Shown: piece after piece, positions 8,652 to 16,669 of the stretch
Numbering within the stretch: position 1 is the first letter of the stretch
Layout of the letters: every line of letters starts with the position of its first letter
Position numbers and translations under genes: made by a program
Notes under the pieces: model-generated
What the model was told of the DNA's origin: nothing
What the model saw: only the letters and a program-made list of their open reading frames with translations
Databases searched by the model: none
From: an uncultured Ruminococcus sp.
Lineage (GTDB): Bacteria; Bacillota; Clostridia; Lachnospirales; Lachnospiraceae
Assembly (NCBI GenBank): GCA_934359255.1
Contig: CAKRLG010000011.1
Span: 11,583 to 75,582, forward strand
Direction: 5' to 3'
Length of the DNA stretch: 64,000 nucleotides

Positions 8652-8862
8652 TTGGAACAAGCGGACGCGGCAGGCGACTGCTTGCTGGTCTGGCAACGTG
8701 GGCAGGGCAACTTTAAGCTAGCCACTAACTGCGACTATATTCACGCGGGTCGGCTGACCCGCGCGAAAGTCTCCGTAAGTGTCGGATCTTAAAGCTTCCC
8801 CTGGGCGCCCACAAAGTGTTGCCTGACCAGCAAGCAGTCACCTGCCGCTGTTTTGTTGCAAC
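8651..8862 (+). repeat. Long hairpin element A (about 212 nt)
   Basis: The left arm 8651-8697 and right arm 8818-8862 are an almost perfect inverted repeat of about 45 nt (e.g. GACTGCTTGCTGGTC with GACCAGCAAGCAGTC). Inside it further paired segments follow: TGGGC/GCCCA, CTTTAAG/CTTAAAG, a mismatched CACT...GACT / AGTC...AGTG stem, and the apical CGCGGGTC-GGCT-GACCCGCG hairpin. The unpaired internal motif CTGGCAACG (left) and GGGCGCC (right) also occurs in the hairpin at 47109-47298. It starts at the stop codon of the GH123 gene and precedes that operon's terminator, so it is transcribed as a 3' UTR. No ORF or transposase is present. Confidence 0.8.
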
Positions 8863-8881
8863 GGGGAAGAAGAGTGTGTGA

Positions 8882-8923
8882 AAACGGGAAGGCATTCGGT
8901 TTGATGTGAATGTCTTCCCGTTT
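8882..8923 (+). terminator. Terminator of the ABC/GH123 operon
   Basis: 16-bp arms AAACGGGAAGGCATTC (8882-8897) / GAATGTCTTCCCGTTT (8908-8923), one wobble, followed by a broken T-rich stretch. It could also serve the convergent AraC gene. Confidence 0.75.
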
Positions 8924-9018
8924 GGTTTGCTGTTTTATTTATATTGTTTGGTTTATGCTGTTTGTTACTTACACGAGTTATAAGAAAAGTCGCGCAGTAT
9001 AATTTTGTGGTTTATTCG

Positions 9019-9933
9019 TTATTCCGTGCCCGAAAAGTTTTTTACGGATGATGCATACTCGGAGGGGGTCATCCGGGTGAATTTTTTGAATTGCAGGGAA
9101 AAATACTGATAGGAGGAATAGCCCAGCATATCGGAAATCTGTGTGTAGTTATATCGTTTCTGACGGATCATTTTCTGAGCAGTTTCGATTTTCAGGCGAC
9201 AGAAGTAGTCGATAACGCCGCAGCCTGTTTTTTCGTGAAACATTTTCTGCAATTGTGAACGTCCTACAGAATTTTCCTTGCAGATCTGAACAACGGTCAG
9301 ATGTTCAGAAAGGTTTCGCTGCAGGTACTGTACGATTTCCTGGAAAACCTCATCGGTATCTCTGCGGATCATCGGGTGATCGCTGAATGGCTGGCTGGCA
9401 ACCGGATCGATAGCAGGCGGTGTGCTATAGCGGCGCTGCAGACTGATCAGCAGTAGTTCAAGTGACAAAAAAATAATCTGTTCACTGCCAAAATCGTGGA
9501 TGGAATTGCGTTCCAGCAGGCAGATGTTAGGATTGTTTAATGGCGTATAAAAAGTTTTTCTGGTTTCAGAGATAATCTGTCCCAGATAAAACCGTTCGTT
9601 CTGATTCAGAGATACCCGGCAGTTTTCAAAAAACTTCATGCAGGGATTGGTGCATTCAAAAGAAACTACGACGAGATTCGGAGAAGTTTCTCCGTCTCCC
9701 CGTAATGCATGGAATTCGTTTGGCTTATGAAAAATCATTTCATTAGAAGCAAGAAGGACTTCTTTATCACCCGCGGTCACGAAAAGATTGCCGCTGTCGA
9801 CGAAGACAAATTCCCAAAAATCGTGAGATTCCCCGTCGAATACATAGTCTTTCATATATTCAAAATAGTGAATGGAATAGATCTTGCGGATATGAAGATC
9901 TTCCCTCAGAGTAATACTTTCGTAATTTGGCAT
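9019..9933 (-). CDS. AraC family transcriptional regulator (paralogue I)
   Basis: 304 residues. An N-terminal cupin sensor domain (HYFEYMKDYVFDGESHDFWEF, FHKPNEFHAL) and a C-terminal double helix-turn-helix (VVQICKENSVGRSQLQKMF; ISDMLGYSSYQYFSLQFKKF; MTPSEYA). The start at 9933 (MPNYES) is set by GAGGTG 8 nt upstream; the longer frame to 10167 has no ribosome site and runs into the T-box promoter. It is convergent to the ABC/GH123 operon and likely senses a related sugar (inference). It is clearly paralogous to the regulator at 49030: both share HYFEY, GESHDFWEF, FHxPNEFH and NLVVxSF in the same spacing. Confidence 0.9.
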   Translation of the reverse strand: MPNYESITLREDLHIRKIYSIHYFEYMKDYVFDGESHDFWEFVFVDSGNLFVTAGDKEVLLASNEMIFHKPNEFHALRGDGETSPNLVVVSFECTNPCMKFFENCRVSLNQNERFYLGQIISETRKTFYTPLNNPNICLLERNSIHDFGSEQIIFLSLELLLISLQRRYSTPPAIDPVASQPFSDHPMIRRDTDEVFQEIVQYLQRNLSEHLTVVQICKENSVGRSQLQKMFHEKTGCGVIDYFCRLKIETAQKMIRQKRYNYTQISDMLGYSSYQYFSLQFKKFTRMTPSEYASSVKNFSGTE

Positions 9934-9968
9934 TCTTGTCACCTCAAAAGTTATGAATACTAACAATA

Positions 9969-10001
9969 CTTGTAACTGTTCAGCATCTTTATAGTTACAA
10001 G
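9969..10001 (-). promoter_or_regulatory. Inverted repeat in the AraC-I promoter region
   Basis: Perfect 9-bp arms CTTGTAACT (9969-9977) and AGTTACAAG (9993-10001), centres 24 bp apart, 36 bp upstream of the AraC-I start. It is a plausible operator for autoregulation; the binding protein is inferred. Confidence 0.45.
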
Positions 10002-10079
10002 ACAAAACTATTTCCATTATTATAGCATAAATAAAACAAAAGACAAAAGAAATTAGAATCAAAATCCAGGCGGTAGGAG

Positions 10080-10108
10080 TTGACAAAACTACTTTTTTTT
10101 CATAAACT
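10080..10108 (+). promoter_or_regulatory. SigA promoter of the cysE operon
   Basis: TTGACA (10080-10085), a 17-bp spacer, then TAAACT (10103-10108). Transcription would begin just before the T-box leader. Confidence 0.8.
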
Positions 10109-10119
10109 ATAAGGCAGAA

Positions 10120-10369
10120 AGCATGAGAAAAGCGAAGAACGGAAAGAGTATCTGAAAGAGGAACCACAGAGAGGGACAGTCACTGGCTGGAAGCAGTCCC
10201 GGGGAATCGTCAGTGAAGTGCATCCGGGAGCTGATACGGTGAAAGAAAGTAGCCGGATCCGCAGGCAGGCGTTAAGGGCAGAAAGTGGAAGACGGATCCG
10301 GAAGATACGTCTTCAAAAAGAGTGGAACCACGGATGACTTCGTCTCTTATCGAGACAGTCATCCTTTTT
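10120..10369 (+). promoter_or_regulatory. Cysteine T-box riboswitch
   Basis: A leader of about 250 nt ending in the T-box sequence AGAGTGGAACCACGG (10319-10333) and a Rho-independent terminator (GGATGACT...GTCTC / GAGAC..AGTCATCC, 10332-10364, T-run 10365-10369). Pairing of the T-box with the 5' side of the terminator makes the antiterminator. In the specifier loop, GTGAAG is followed by TGC (10219-10221), a Cys codon, then A. Uncharged tRNA-Cys would thus allow read-through into cysE-cysS, which fits both downstream genes. Confidence 0.93.
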
Positions 10370-10400
10370 CTGTTTACAGGAAATAAAATGGAGGGGAACT

Positions 10401-11075
10401 ATGAGTTTTATCAGTCATATCAAAGAAGAGTTCCAGGTGATTCAGGAACGTGACCCGGCGATCAAGACACCTCTGGAAGTACTATTATATCCCAGTTTTC
10501 GGGTGATGATCAAATACAGACGGGCACATAAATTATATCTGAAAGGGCATTACTTTCTGGCACGGTGGATCTCTCAGCGTGCGGCCAGAAAGACCGGGAT
10601 TGAGATTCATCCGGGTGCTACGATTGGAAAAGGGCTGTTCATTGACCATGGAAGCGGTGTGATCATTGGAGAAACCACGATCATTGGCGATAATGTAACC
10701 TTATATCAGGGTGTTACCCTGGGCGGAAACGGAAAAGAAACCGGAAAGCGTCATCCGACTCTGGAAGACAACGTTATGGTAAGTGCAGGGGCAAAAATCA
10801 TCGGTTCTTTCACTATCGGAGCCAATTCCAAGATTGGAGCCGGATCTGTCGTGATCGAGGAGGTACCACCGAACTGTACCGTAGTCGGTATTCCGGGACG
10901 TGTGGTCCGTCAGAAAAATATGAAAGTACCGAGAACCAATATGGATCACTGCCATCTGCCGGATCCGGTGCTGGATGATCTGAAAATGTTGCAGAAGGAA
11001 TACACGGAAGTGACCAACCGACTGCTGGAAGTAGAAAAAGAACTTCGTTTTATCAAAAATAAAAAAGGAGAATAA
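10401..11075 (+). CDS. cysE: Serine O-acetyltransferase
   Basis: 224 residues. It makes O-acetylserine from serine and acetyl-CoA, the first step of cysteine synthesis. The left-handed beta-helix of hexapeptide repeats covers about 70-170 ([27 protein letters not shown] repeats, [16 protein letters not shown] with the catalytic-loop His, [20 protein letters not shown]). The N-terminal helical domain is the short bacterial form, and a C-terminal helix (190-224) may be a coiled coil. It is the first gene after the Cys T-box and 4 bp upstream of cysS. Confidence 0.96.
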   Translation: MSFISHIKEEFQVIQERDPAIKTPLEVLLYPSFRVMIKYRRAHKLYLKGHYFLARWISQRAARKTGIEIHPGATIGKGLFIDHGSGVIIGETTIIGDNVTLYQGVTLGGNGKETGKRHPTLEDNVMVSAGAKIIGSFTIGANSKIGAGSVVIEEVPPNCTVVGIPGRVVRQKNMKVPRTNMDHCHLPDPVLDDLKMLQKEYTEVTNRLLEVEKELRFIKNKKGE

Positions 11076-11079
11076 CAAG

Positions 11080-12486
11080 ATGAAACTATATAATACACTG
11101 ACAAAGAAAAAAGAAGAATTCGTACCATTACAGGAAGGTAAAGTTACCATGTATGTCTGTGGACCTACGGTGTATAACTTTATTCATATCGGTAATGCCC
11201 GTCCGATGATTGTTTTTGATACCGTGCGCCGTTATATGGAATATAAGGGATATGAAGTGAATTTCGTATCTAATTTCACTGATGTAGACGATAAAATCAT
11301 CAAAAAATCCATCGAAGAAGGTGTAAGTGCAGAAGAAGTCTCCGAACGTTATATCAAAGAATGTAAAAAGGATATGGCGGATATGAATGTAAAACCGGCC
11401 ACTACCCATCCACAGGCAACGCAGGAGATCGATGGTATGATTGCCATGATTGAAACACTGATGGAAAAAGGATATGCGTATGCTGTAAACGGAACGGTAT
11501 ACTTCCGTACCAGAAAGTTTGAAGAATATGGAAAATTATCCCACAAAAATCTGGATGATCTGAGATCCGGTAATCGTTCTCTTCTGGTGTCCGGTGAAGA
11601 TCAGAAAGAAGATCCGCTGGATTTTGTTCTGTGGAAACCGAAAAAAGAAGGAGAACCTTTCTGGGTATCTCCATGGGGGGAAGGACGTCCGGGATGGCAT
11701 ATCGAGTGTTCTGTGATGGCAAAAAAATATCTTGGTGAGGAAATCGATATCCATGCCGGTGGCGAAGATCTGATCTTCCCGCACCATGAAAATGAGATCG
11801 CGCAGAGTGAGTGCTGTAACGGAAAGATTTTTGCTCATTACTGGCTGCATAATGGTTTCCTGAATATTGATAACCGCAAGATGTCCAAATCCCTGGGCAA
11901 CTTCTTTACCGTAAGAGAAATCGGTGAACAGTATGATCTCCAGGTGCTGCGATTCTTCATGTTAAGCGCACATTACAGAAGTCCGATCAACTTCAGCAGA
12001 GAGATCATGGAATCTTCCAAGAATGCTCTGGAACGTATCGTGACAGCAGTTTCCAATCTGACACATCTTGAACAGGAAGCAGCAGCGGATGTTCTGTCAG
12101 ATGCAGAAGAAAAACTGCTTGCAGAGATCCCGGTGTACCGCAAAAAATTTGAAGATGCCATGGATGATGATCTGAATACCGCAGATGCAATTTCTGCAAT
12201 TTTTGAACTGGTTAAATTTGCCAATACCAATACAAATGATACTTCTTCCGGAGCATTTGCCGCAGCACTGAAAAAGGAGATTGTTGCCTTAAGTGATGTG
12301 CTGGGTCTTCTGGTAGAAAAGAAAGAGGAAAATCTGGACGCTGAGATCGAAAAAATGATCGAAGAACGTCAGGCGGCAAGAAAAGCCAGAGACTTCAAAC
12401 GTGCCGATGAGATCCGTGATGAACTGCTGGCACAGGGAATCATTCTGGAAGATACCAGAGAGGGCGTAAAATGGAAACGAGCATAG
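11080..12486 (+). CDS. cysS: Cysteinyl-tRNA synthetase
   Basis: 468 residues, normal length for this class I synthetase. The N-terminal MYVCGPTVY supplies a zinc-ligand Cys, FIHIGNARP (His36) is the HIGH motif, WHIECSVMA and [15 protein letters not shown] follow, and KMSKSLGN (267-274) is KMSKS. A C-terminal DALR and anticodon region follows. It charges tRNA-Cys, the ligand of the T-box upstream, so the operon responds to its own product state. The end overlaps mrnC by 16 bp. Confidence 0.98.
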   Translation: MKLYNTLTKKKEEFVPLQEGKVTMYVCGPTVYNFIHIGNARPMIVFDTVRRYMEYKGYEVNFVSNFTDVDDKIIKKSIEEGVSAEEVSERYIKECKKDMADMNVKPATTHPQATQEIDGMIAMIETLMEKGYAYAVNGTVYFRTRKFEEYGKLSHKNLDDLRSGNRSLLVSGEDQKEDPLDFVLWKPKKEGEPFWVSPWGEGRPGWHIECSVMAKKYLGEEIDIHAGGEDLIFPHHENEIAQSECCNGKIFAHYWLHNGFLNIDNRKMSKSLGNFFTVREIGEQYDLQVLRFFMLSAHYRSPINFSREIMESSKNALERIVTAVSNLTHLEQEAAADVLSDAEEKLLAEIPVYRKKFEDAMDDDLNTADAISAIFELVKFANTNTNDTSSGAFAAALKKEIVALSDVLGLLVEKKEENLDAEIEKMIEERQAARKARDFKRADEIRDELLAQGIILEDTREGVKWKRA

Positions 12487-12902
12487 CATATCTGAAAGAA
12501 CAGTTTCAGTTGAAGGATCCGGATATTCGTTCTTACTCTCCGTTGACACTTGCCTATATCGGAGACGGAATCTATGAGTTATATATCCGCACTATCCTGA
12601 TCAAACAGGGAAACTGTCAGGTGAACAAGCTGCATAAACAGGCAAGCCGTTTGGTAAAAGCTCAGGCACAGTCAGAGATGGTGCAGGTGCTGGAGACACA
12701 TTTTACCGAGGAAGAAGAAGCAGTCTACAAGAGAGGTCGAAATGCAAAGTCCTATACTACGGCGAAGAATGCCACTACAGGGGATTATCGCCGTGCAACG
12801 GGATTTGAGGCGGTTATGGGATATCTGTATCTGACGGAACAGTACTGCAGAATGATTGATCTGATCAAAATAGGATTGGAGGCACTGAAAGATGGAAAAT
12901 AA
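12471..12902 (+). CDS. mrnC: Mini-ribonuclease III
   Basis: 143 residues: a single RNase III catalytic domain without a dsRNA-binding domain. The [13 protein letters not shown] segment carries the conserved acidic residues (Asp32, Glu36) and [12 protein letters not shown] the second acidic site. In Bacillus subtilis Mini-III matures both ends of 23S rRNA. It overlaps cysS by 16 bp and rlmB by 11 bp, the conserved Firmicutes order cysS-mrnC-rlmB. Confidence 0.95.
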   Translation: METSIAYLKEQFQLKDPDIRSYSPLTLAYIGDGIYELYIRTILIKQGNCQVNKLHKQASRLVKAQAQSEMVQVLETHFTEEEEAVYKRGRNAKSYTTAKNATTGDYRRATGFEAVMGYLYLTEQYCRMIDLIKIGLEALKDGK

Positions 12903-13620
12903 AATCGAAGGAAGAAATGCGGTTTTAGAAGCATTACGCGCGGGAAAACCGATTGACAAATTATATGTTCTGGATGGATGCCCGGACGGACCGGTGAGAA
13001 CCATTATCCGGGAAGCAAAAAAAGGTGATACGATCATCAATTATGTAAAAAAAGAACGACTGGATCAGTTATCTGAAACGGGTCATCACCAGGGCGTTAT
13101 TGCGATGGCGGCTTCTTATGAGTATGCCACAGTGGAAGAGATCCTGGAAAAAGCAAAGGAAAAAGGAGAAGCTCCTTTTATTTTCGTACTGGATAATATC
13201 GAAGATCCGCATAATCTGGGAGCTATGATCCGAACAGCGAATCTGGCAGGTGCACACGGTGTGATCATTCCAAAACGAAGAGCAGTTGGGCTGACCCCCA
13301 CCGTTGCCCGTACTTCAGCAGGTGCGATCAATTACACACCGGTTGCAAAAGTAACCAATTTAAAACAGACCATGGAGCAACTGAAAAAAGAAGGCATGTG
13401 GTTCGTATGTGCTGATATGGACGGTACGCCGTACTATCAGATGGATCTGAAAGGACCGATGGGCCTGGTGATCGGAAACGAAGGAGAAGGAGTCAGCAGA
13501 CTGATCAAAGAAACCTGTGATTTTGTAGCTTCGATTCCGATGAAAGGAGATATTGATTCCCTGAATGCTTCTGTGGCGGCAGGGGTTCTGGCTTTTGAGA
13601 TCGCCCGTCAGCGGGGATAA
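12892..13620 (+). CDS. rlmB: 23S rRNA (guanosine-2'-O-)-methyltransferase RlmB (TrmH family)
   Basis: 242 residues. The N-terminal substrate-binding domain (IEGRNAVLEALRAG) and the SpoU knotted methyltransferase domain have motif 1 LDNIEDPHNLGAMIRTA, motif 2 LVIGNEGEGVSRL and motif 3 IPMKGDIDSLNASVAAG. It methylates a conserved G in the ribosomal P-loop of 23S rRNA. It starts within mrnC, so translation is coupled. Confidence 0.94.
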   Translation: MENKIEGRNAVLEALRAGKPIDKLYVLDGCPDGPVRTIIREAKKGDTIINYVKKERLDQLSETGHHQGVIAMAASYEYATVEEILEKAKEKGEAPFIFVLDNIEDPHNLGAMIRTANLAGAHGVIIPKRRAVGLTPTVARTSAGAINYTPVAKVTNLKQTMEQLKKEGMWFVCADMDGTPYYQMDLKGPMGLVIGNEGEGVSRLIKETCDFVASIPMKGDIDSLNASVAAGVLAFEIARQRG

Positions 13621-13636
13621 CAGTGAGGAAAACAGG

Positions 13637-14227
13637 ATGAAGGATTATACAGAGTACACAGACGAGGAACTGGTGGAACTGCTTCGGCAGGGAGATACAG
13701 ACGTTATGGATTATCTGCTGGAAAAATACAAGTTTATTGTACGCCAGAAAGCCCGTGTTCTCTATCTTGCAGGAGGAGAAGCGGATGATCTGATTCAGGA
13801 AGGAATGATCGGACTCTTCAAAGCAATCCGGGATTATCGCGGGGATAAAGAGGCTTCTTTTTATACGTTTGCCCAGCTGTGTGTGGACCGGCAGATGTAT
13901 AATGCCATCCAGTCATCCACCAGGCAGAAACATCAGCCACTGAATTCCTATATTTCTATGAATGGAGAAGAATGGGAAACACAGATGGGCAGTAAAACAG
14001 AACAGAGTCCTGAGACAATCATTATTGCACAGGAAAATGCCGTGCAGATGGAAGAAAAAATCAGAAAACAGCTAAGTACTTTTGAAAATGAAGTTCTGAC
14101 ACTTTATCTGGACGGCAATAATTACCAGCAGATTGGTGAAAAGATGAACAAATCATCCAAGTCCATTGACAATGCTCTGCAACGAATCAAGGGTAAGGTT
14201 CGGGAGAGTCTTGGCAGGAAAAAATAA
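13637..14227 (+). CDS. sigH: RNA polymerase sigma-H factor (SigH/Spo0H-like)
   Basis: 196 residues. Region 2 (DDLIQEGMIGLFKAIRDYRG, FAQLCVDRQMYNAI), the RQKHQPLNSY linker and region 4 (LYLDGNNYQQIGEKMNKSSKSIDNALQRIKGKVR) match B. subtilis SigH closely. SigH drives transition-state and early sporulation genes. The start at 13637 (MKDYTEY) follows GTGAGGA; the frame stays open 24 codons upstream inside rlmB without a ribosome site. The intervening yacP gene of Bacillus is absent, so sigH follows rlmB by 16 bp and may be co-transcribed from the Cys T-box promoter. Confidence 0.92.
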   Translation: MKDYTEYTDEELVELLRQGDTDVMDYLLEKYKFIVRQKARVLYLAGGEADDLIQEGMIGLFKAIRDYRGDKEASFYTFAQLCVDRQMYNAIQSSTRQKHQPLNSYISMNGEEWETQMGSKTEQSPETIIIAQENAVQMEEKIRKQLSTFENEVLTLYLDGNNYQQIGEKMNKSSKSIDNALQRIKGKVRESLGRKK

Positions 14228-14264
14228 AATATTTTAAAAAAACTGAAAAATATGAAAATTATGC

Positions 14265-14293
14265 TTGACTTTTTCCGGAGCTTTTGCTAAACT
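14265..14293 (+). promoter_or_regulatory. Promoter of tRNA-Thr
   Basis: TTGACT (14265-14270), 17-bp spacer, TAAACT (14288-14293), 36 bp upstream of the tRNA 5' end. Confidence 0.75.
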
Positions 14294-14329
14294 ATCTAAC
14301 TGTAGCGGACAGATAAAAACGCTGCAGAT

Positions 14330-14401
14330 GCTGATGTGGCTCAGAGGTAGAGCACTTCCTTGGTAAGGAAGGGGTCACGGGTTCAATTCCCGTCATCAGC
14401 T
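14330..14401 (+). tRNA. tRNA-Thr (anticodon GGT)
   Basis: A 72-nt cloverleaf. Acceptor GCTGATG/CATCAGC with discriminator T, D-arm GGCTCAGAGGTAGAGC, anticodon stem CTTCC/GGAAG around loop TTGGTAA (GGT), T-arm CGGGTTCAATTCCCG. CCA is not encoded. Confidence 0.95.
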
Positions 14402-14405
14402 TACA

Positions 14406-14437
14406 AAGCTCCTTGAAGTGATTCAGGGAGCTTTTTT
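14406..14437 (+). terminator. Terminator of tRNA-Thr
   Basis: AAGCTCCTTGAA (14406-14417) / TTCAGGGAGCTT (14422-14433) with loop GTGA and a T-run to 14437, starting 5 nt after the tRNA. Confidence 0.88.
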
Positions 14438-14527
14438 GACTTACAGGAATTATTTTCTGTAAAGCAAAAATGTTTTTATAAAGATCCGGTGAAGGATACA
14501 ACGGGGAAAGAGAGGAGAAGATATTTT

Positions 14528-14869
14528 ATGGTAAGAAAAGCAAAGGTAGCAGTCGTAGAACATCCGCGTGGAGGAGAAGGCAGCGTGGAATTCCACCACA
14601 TTGTATCGGCGGAAGAGCTGAACGGACACGGTTCCATGTATGCCATGGCAGTACTTCGTCCGCACAGCAGCGTTGGCTGGCATCAGCATGTGGGGAATAC
14701 AGAACCTTATTTCATTTTAAAGGGAAAAGGGGTATTTGTGGACAATGATGGTACAAGAACAGAGGTAGGGCCTGGAGATGTATGTGTGATCGAAGTGGGA
14801 CAGAGCCATTCTCTGGAGAATCCAAACGACGAAGAACTGGTATTTATGGCGTTAGTTTACAATGCATAA
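14528..14869 (+). CDS. Small cupin-domain protein
   Basis: 113 residues, a single cupin barrel. Cupin motif 1 is GWHQHVGNTEPYFILKG (HxH...E metal ligands) and motif 2 is GPGDVCVIEVGQSHSLEN (His). Such small cupins bind a metal and a small ligand; no reaction can be assigned. The start at 14528 (MVRKAK) follows GAGGAGA about 10 nt upstream. It overlaps the next gene, an AraC regulator with its own cupin domain, by 8 bp, so the two are co-expressed and may act on the same small molecule. Confidence 0.85.
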   Translation: MVRKAKVAVVEHPRGGEGSVEFHHIVSAEELNGHGSMYAMAVLRPHSSVGWHQHVGNTEPYFILKGKGVFVDNDGTRTEVGPGDVCVIEVGQSHSLENPNDEELVFMALVYNA

Positions 14870-15725
14870 ACAGACATACCGGTACGAGGCAATCAAATAT
14901 CCGTCTAACGAAGATGTGTTTTTCAATGTCCTGTGGCACAACAGGGATTACACTGCACCTCACTGGCACAACGGGCTTGAGATTCTGTATCTGCTGGAGG
15001 GAAGTGAAGACTGTTATCTGGGAGAGGAAGAATGTATCCGGATGAAAAAAGGAGACTTTCTGGTAATTAATTCCCGGGTGGTACACAGTGTTCAGTGTCC
15101 GCGACAGTGTAAGGAGATGCTGATACAGATTCCTTATCCGATGATGAAACGGTTTATTCCTCAGATCGACGGTCTGGAATTTGTCTGCGAAAAGATCACC
15201 GGAAAGAAGCACCGGATGGATACTTTCATGGTGGAAAGAGCGCTGTGTGCTCTTGCGGGACTGCATCCTTTTCAGTCACCGGAAGAGACTCTGGAGTTCT
15301 ACAGCCAGATTTATCATCTGCTGGCTGTACTGGTAAAAGACTTCAGTGTCTCGGTCACTTCTGATAAAATGGAAATATCAGAAAAATATATGGAGCGGCT
15401 GGGGATGATCACTTCATATGTGAAGGAACATTATACGGAAGAAATTTCACTGCAGGAGATCGCAGGGCTGGTTTCTCTGAATCCGGATTATTTCACCCGC
15501 TTTTTTAAAAAATATATGGGCATGACGTTTCTGGATTACGTTAATTCGGTGAGAATGGAGCATGTTGTCAGAGATTTGCAGAGAACAGATCTGAGTGTAC
15601 AGAAGCTGCTGGAGATCCATGGCTTCACTAATTATAAGTTATTTATGAAAATGTACAAATCCAGGTTTGAGAGTACACCGGGAAAGATGCGAAGATACCG
15701 CAAAGAACAGAAGATAGAAGATTAA
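14862..15725 (+). CDS. AraC family transcriptional regulator
   Basis: 287 residues. The N-terminal cupin (HWHNGLEILYLLEGSEDCYLG, MKKGDFLVINSRVVHSVQ) binds an unknown effector. The C-terminal double HTH (ISLQEIAGLVSLNPDYFTRFF, MTFLDYVNSVRMEHV, LLEIHGFTNYKLFMKMYKSR) binds DNA. It starts inside the cupin gene (ATG 14862). It is not close to the paralogous AraC pair at 9019 and 49030. No target operon adjoins it, since the next genes have their own promoter after a terminator. Confidence 0.9.
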   Translation: MHKQTYRYEAIKYPSNEDVFFNVLWHNRDYTAPHWHNGLEILYLLEGSEDCYLGEEECIRMKKGDFLVINSRVVHSVQCPRQCKEMLIQIPYPMMKRFIPQIDGLEFVCEKITGKKHRMDTFMVERALCALAGLHPFQSPEETLEFYSQIYHLLAVLVKDFSVSVTSDKMEISEKYMERLGMITSYVKEHYTEEISLQEIAGLVSLNPDYFTRFFKKYMGMTFLDYVNSVRMEHVVRDLQRTDLSVQKLLEIHGFTNYKLFMKMYKSRFESTPGKMRRYRKEQKIED

Positions 15726-15730
15726 CAGAC

Positions 15731-15769
15731 AAAAGAGATCTGCCGGTAGAGAACCGGAAGATCTCTTTT
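15731..15769 (+). terminator. Terminator of the cupin/AraC pair
   Basis: AAAAGAGATCT (15731-15741) / AGATCTCTTTT (15759-15769), with CCGG/CCGG pairing in the loop. Confidence 0.85.
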
Positions 15770-15790
15770 AGAGTTTTACTCGCGAAGTGT

Positions 15791-15817
15791 GTTACCGGGA
15801 ACGGAGTGAACAGTAAC
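15791..15817 (+). repeat. 27-nt repeat of second family, copy 1
   Basis: It matches 48992-49018 at 25 of 27 positions and both read GTTAC..G.GAACGGAGTGA then ACAGTAAC. The ends GTTAC / GTAAC are inverted. It sits in non-coding DNA after the AraC terminator. Confidence 0.65.
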
Positions 15818-15856
15818 GGGGCATGTGGTTTGTGGGGAAACTTTGCTCCGATTGAC

Positions 15857-15885
15857 TTTACGTTGTGGGTAAGTTCGATTATAAT
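15857..15885 (+). promoter_or_regulatory. Putative promoter of the GT2/DUF2298 operon
   Basis: A perfect TATAAT at 15880-15885 with a weak TTTACG 17 bp upstream (15857-15862), about 50 bp before the GT2 start. Confidence 0.5.
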
Positions 15886-15937
15886 GGAAAAAGATCAAGG
15901 GAAAGTATGCGGGGAAAGAAAAGGGGAGAAAGAAATC

Positions 15938-16669
15938 ATGAGTGAAATAACAGGACAAAATCAGGATCGGCTGATCATCGTGATTCCGGCATATAACGAG
16001 GAAGAAAATATAGAAAATGTAGTAGCACAGTGGCATCCCATCGTGGAAAAAACAGGAGAGGACAGTCGACTGTTTATCATCAATGACGGAAGTACAGATC
16101 GGACACAGGAGAAATTGGAGCAGCTGCAGGGAAAATATCCACAGCTTCGCACGGTAAAAAAAGAAAACCAGGGACACGGTGCCACTATTTTGTATGGCTA
16201 CCGTTGTGCGATTGCGGAAGGAGCAGATTATATTTTTCAGACGGATTCAGATGGACAGACTGTGCCGGAAGAATTCTGGAAGCTGTGGGCAGACAGAAAA
16301 AAGAGCGGGCTTCTGATCGGAAGCAGAAAAAGAAGACAGGATGGCTGGCAGAGGATCTTTGTGACACGGGTTCTTCGACTGGTGATCCTTGTGACATTTC
16401 ACTGCTGGGTGGAAGATGCCAATACACCGTTTCGGCTGATGCGGGCTACAGAACTGGAAGAAGTTTTAACAGAGATTCCACCACAGTATTTTCTGGCCAA
16501 TGTACTGATGACGGTGCGATATACAAAAGAAGGACGGCGGGTAATATATTATCCAATCACATTCCGTCCGCGACAGGGTGGAGTCAATTCCATTAATATG
16601 AAAAAAATTTTAAAAATCGGTAAAACGACACTAAAAGACTTCCGGAAGTGGGGAGGTGCGAAACAGTGA
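15938..16669 (+). CDS. Glycosyltransferase family 2 (polyprenyl-phosphate type)
   Basis: 243 residues. A GT-A fold with IVIPAYNEEENIENV at the N-terminus, FIINDGSTDRT, and DSDGQ as the metal-binding motif, plus the NTPFRLMR segment usual in DPM1-like enzymes. These typically move a sugar from a nucleotide donor to undecaprenyl phosphate on the cytoplasmic side. The start at 15938 (MSEITGQ) follows AAAGGGGAG; the open frame extends 44 codons further into the promoter region. It overlaps the next gene, a multi-pass DUF2298 protein, which could use the lipid-linked sugar outside the cell. Confidence 0.87.
   Translation: MSEITGQNQDRLIIVIPAYNEEENIENVVAQWHPIVEKTGEDSRLFIINDGSTDRTQEKLEQLQGKYPQLRTVKKENQGHGATILYGYRCAIAEGADYIFQTDSDGQTVPEEFWKLWADRKKSGLLIGSRKRRQDGWQRIFVTRVLRLVILVTFHCWVEDANTPFRLMRATELEEVLTEIPPQYFLANVLMTVRYTKEGRRVIYYPITFRPRQGGVNSINMKKILKIGKTTLKDFRKWGGAKQ

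Noticed and set aside
8651..8862. Hairpin A as an insertion sequence
   Set aside because: No transposase ORF, no target-site duplication seen, and the inner region is itself paired. Terminal inverted repeats of an IS would not be followed by nested stems.
15806..15937. N-terminal extension of the GT2 open frame
   Set aside because: It covers the repeat and promoter region, and a good ribosome site precedes 15938.
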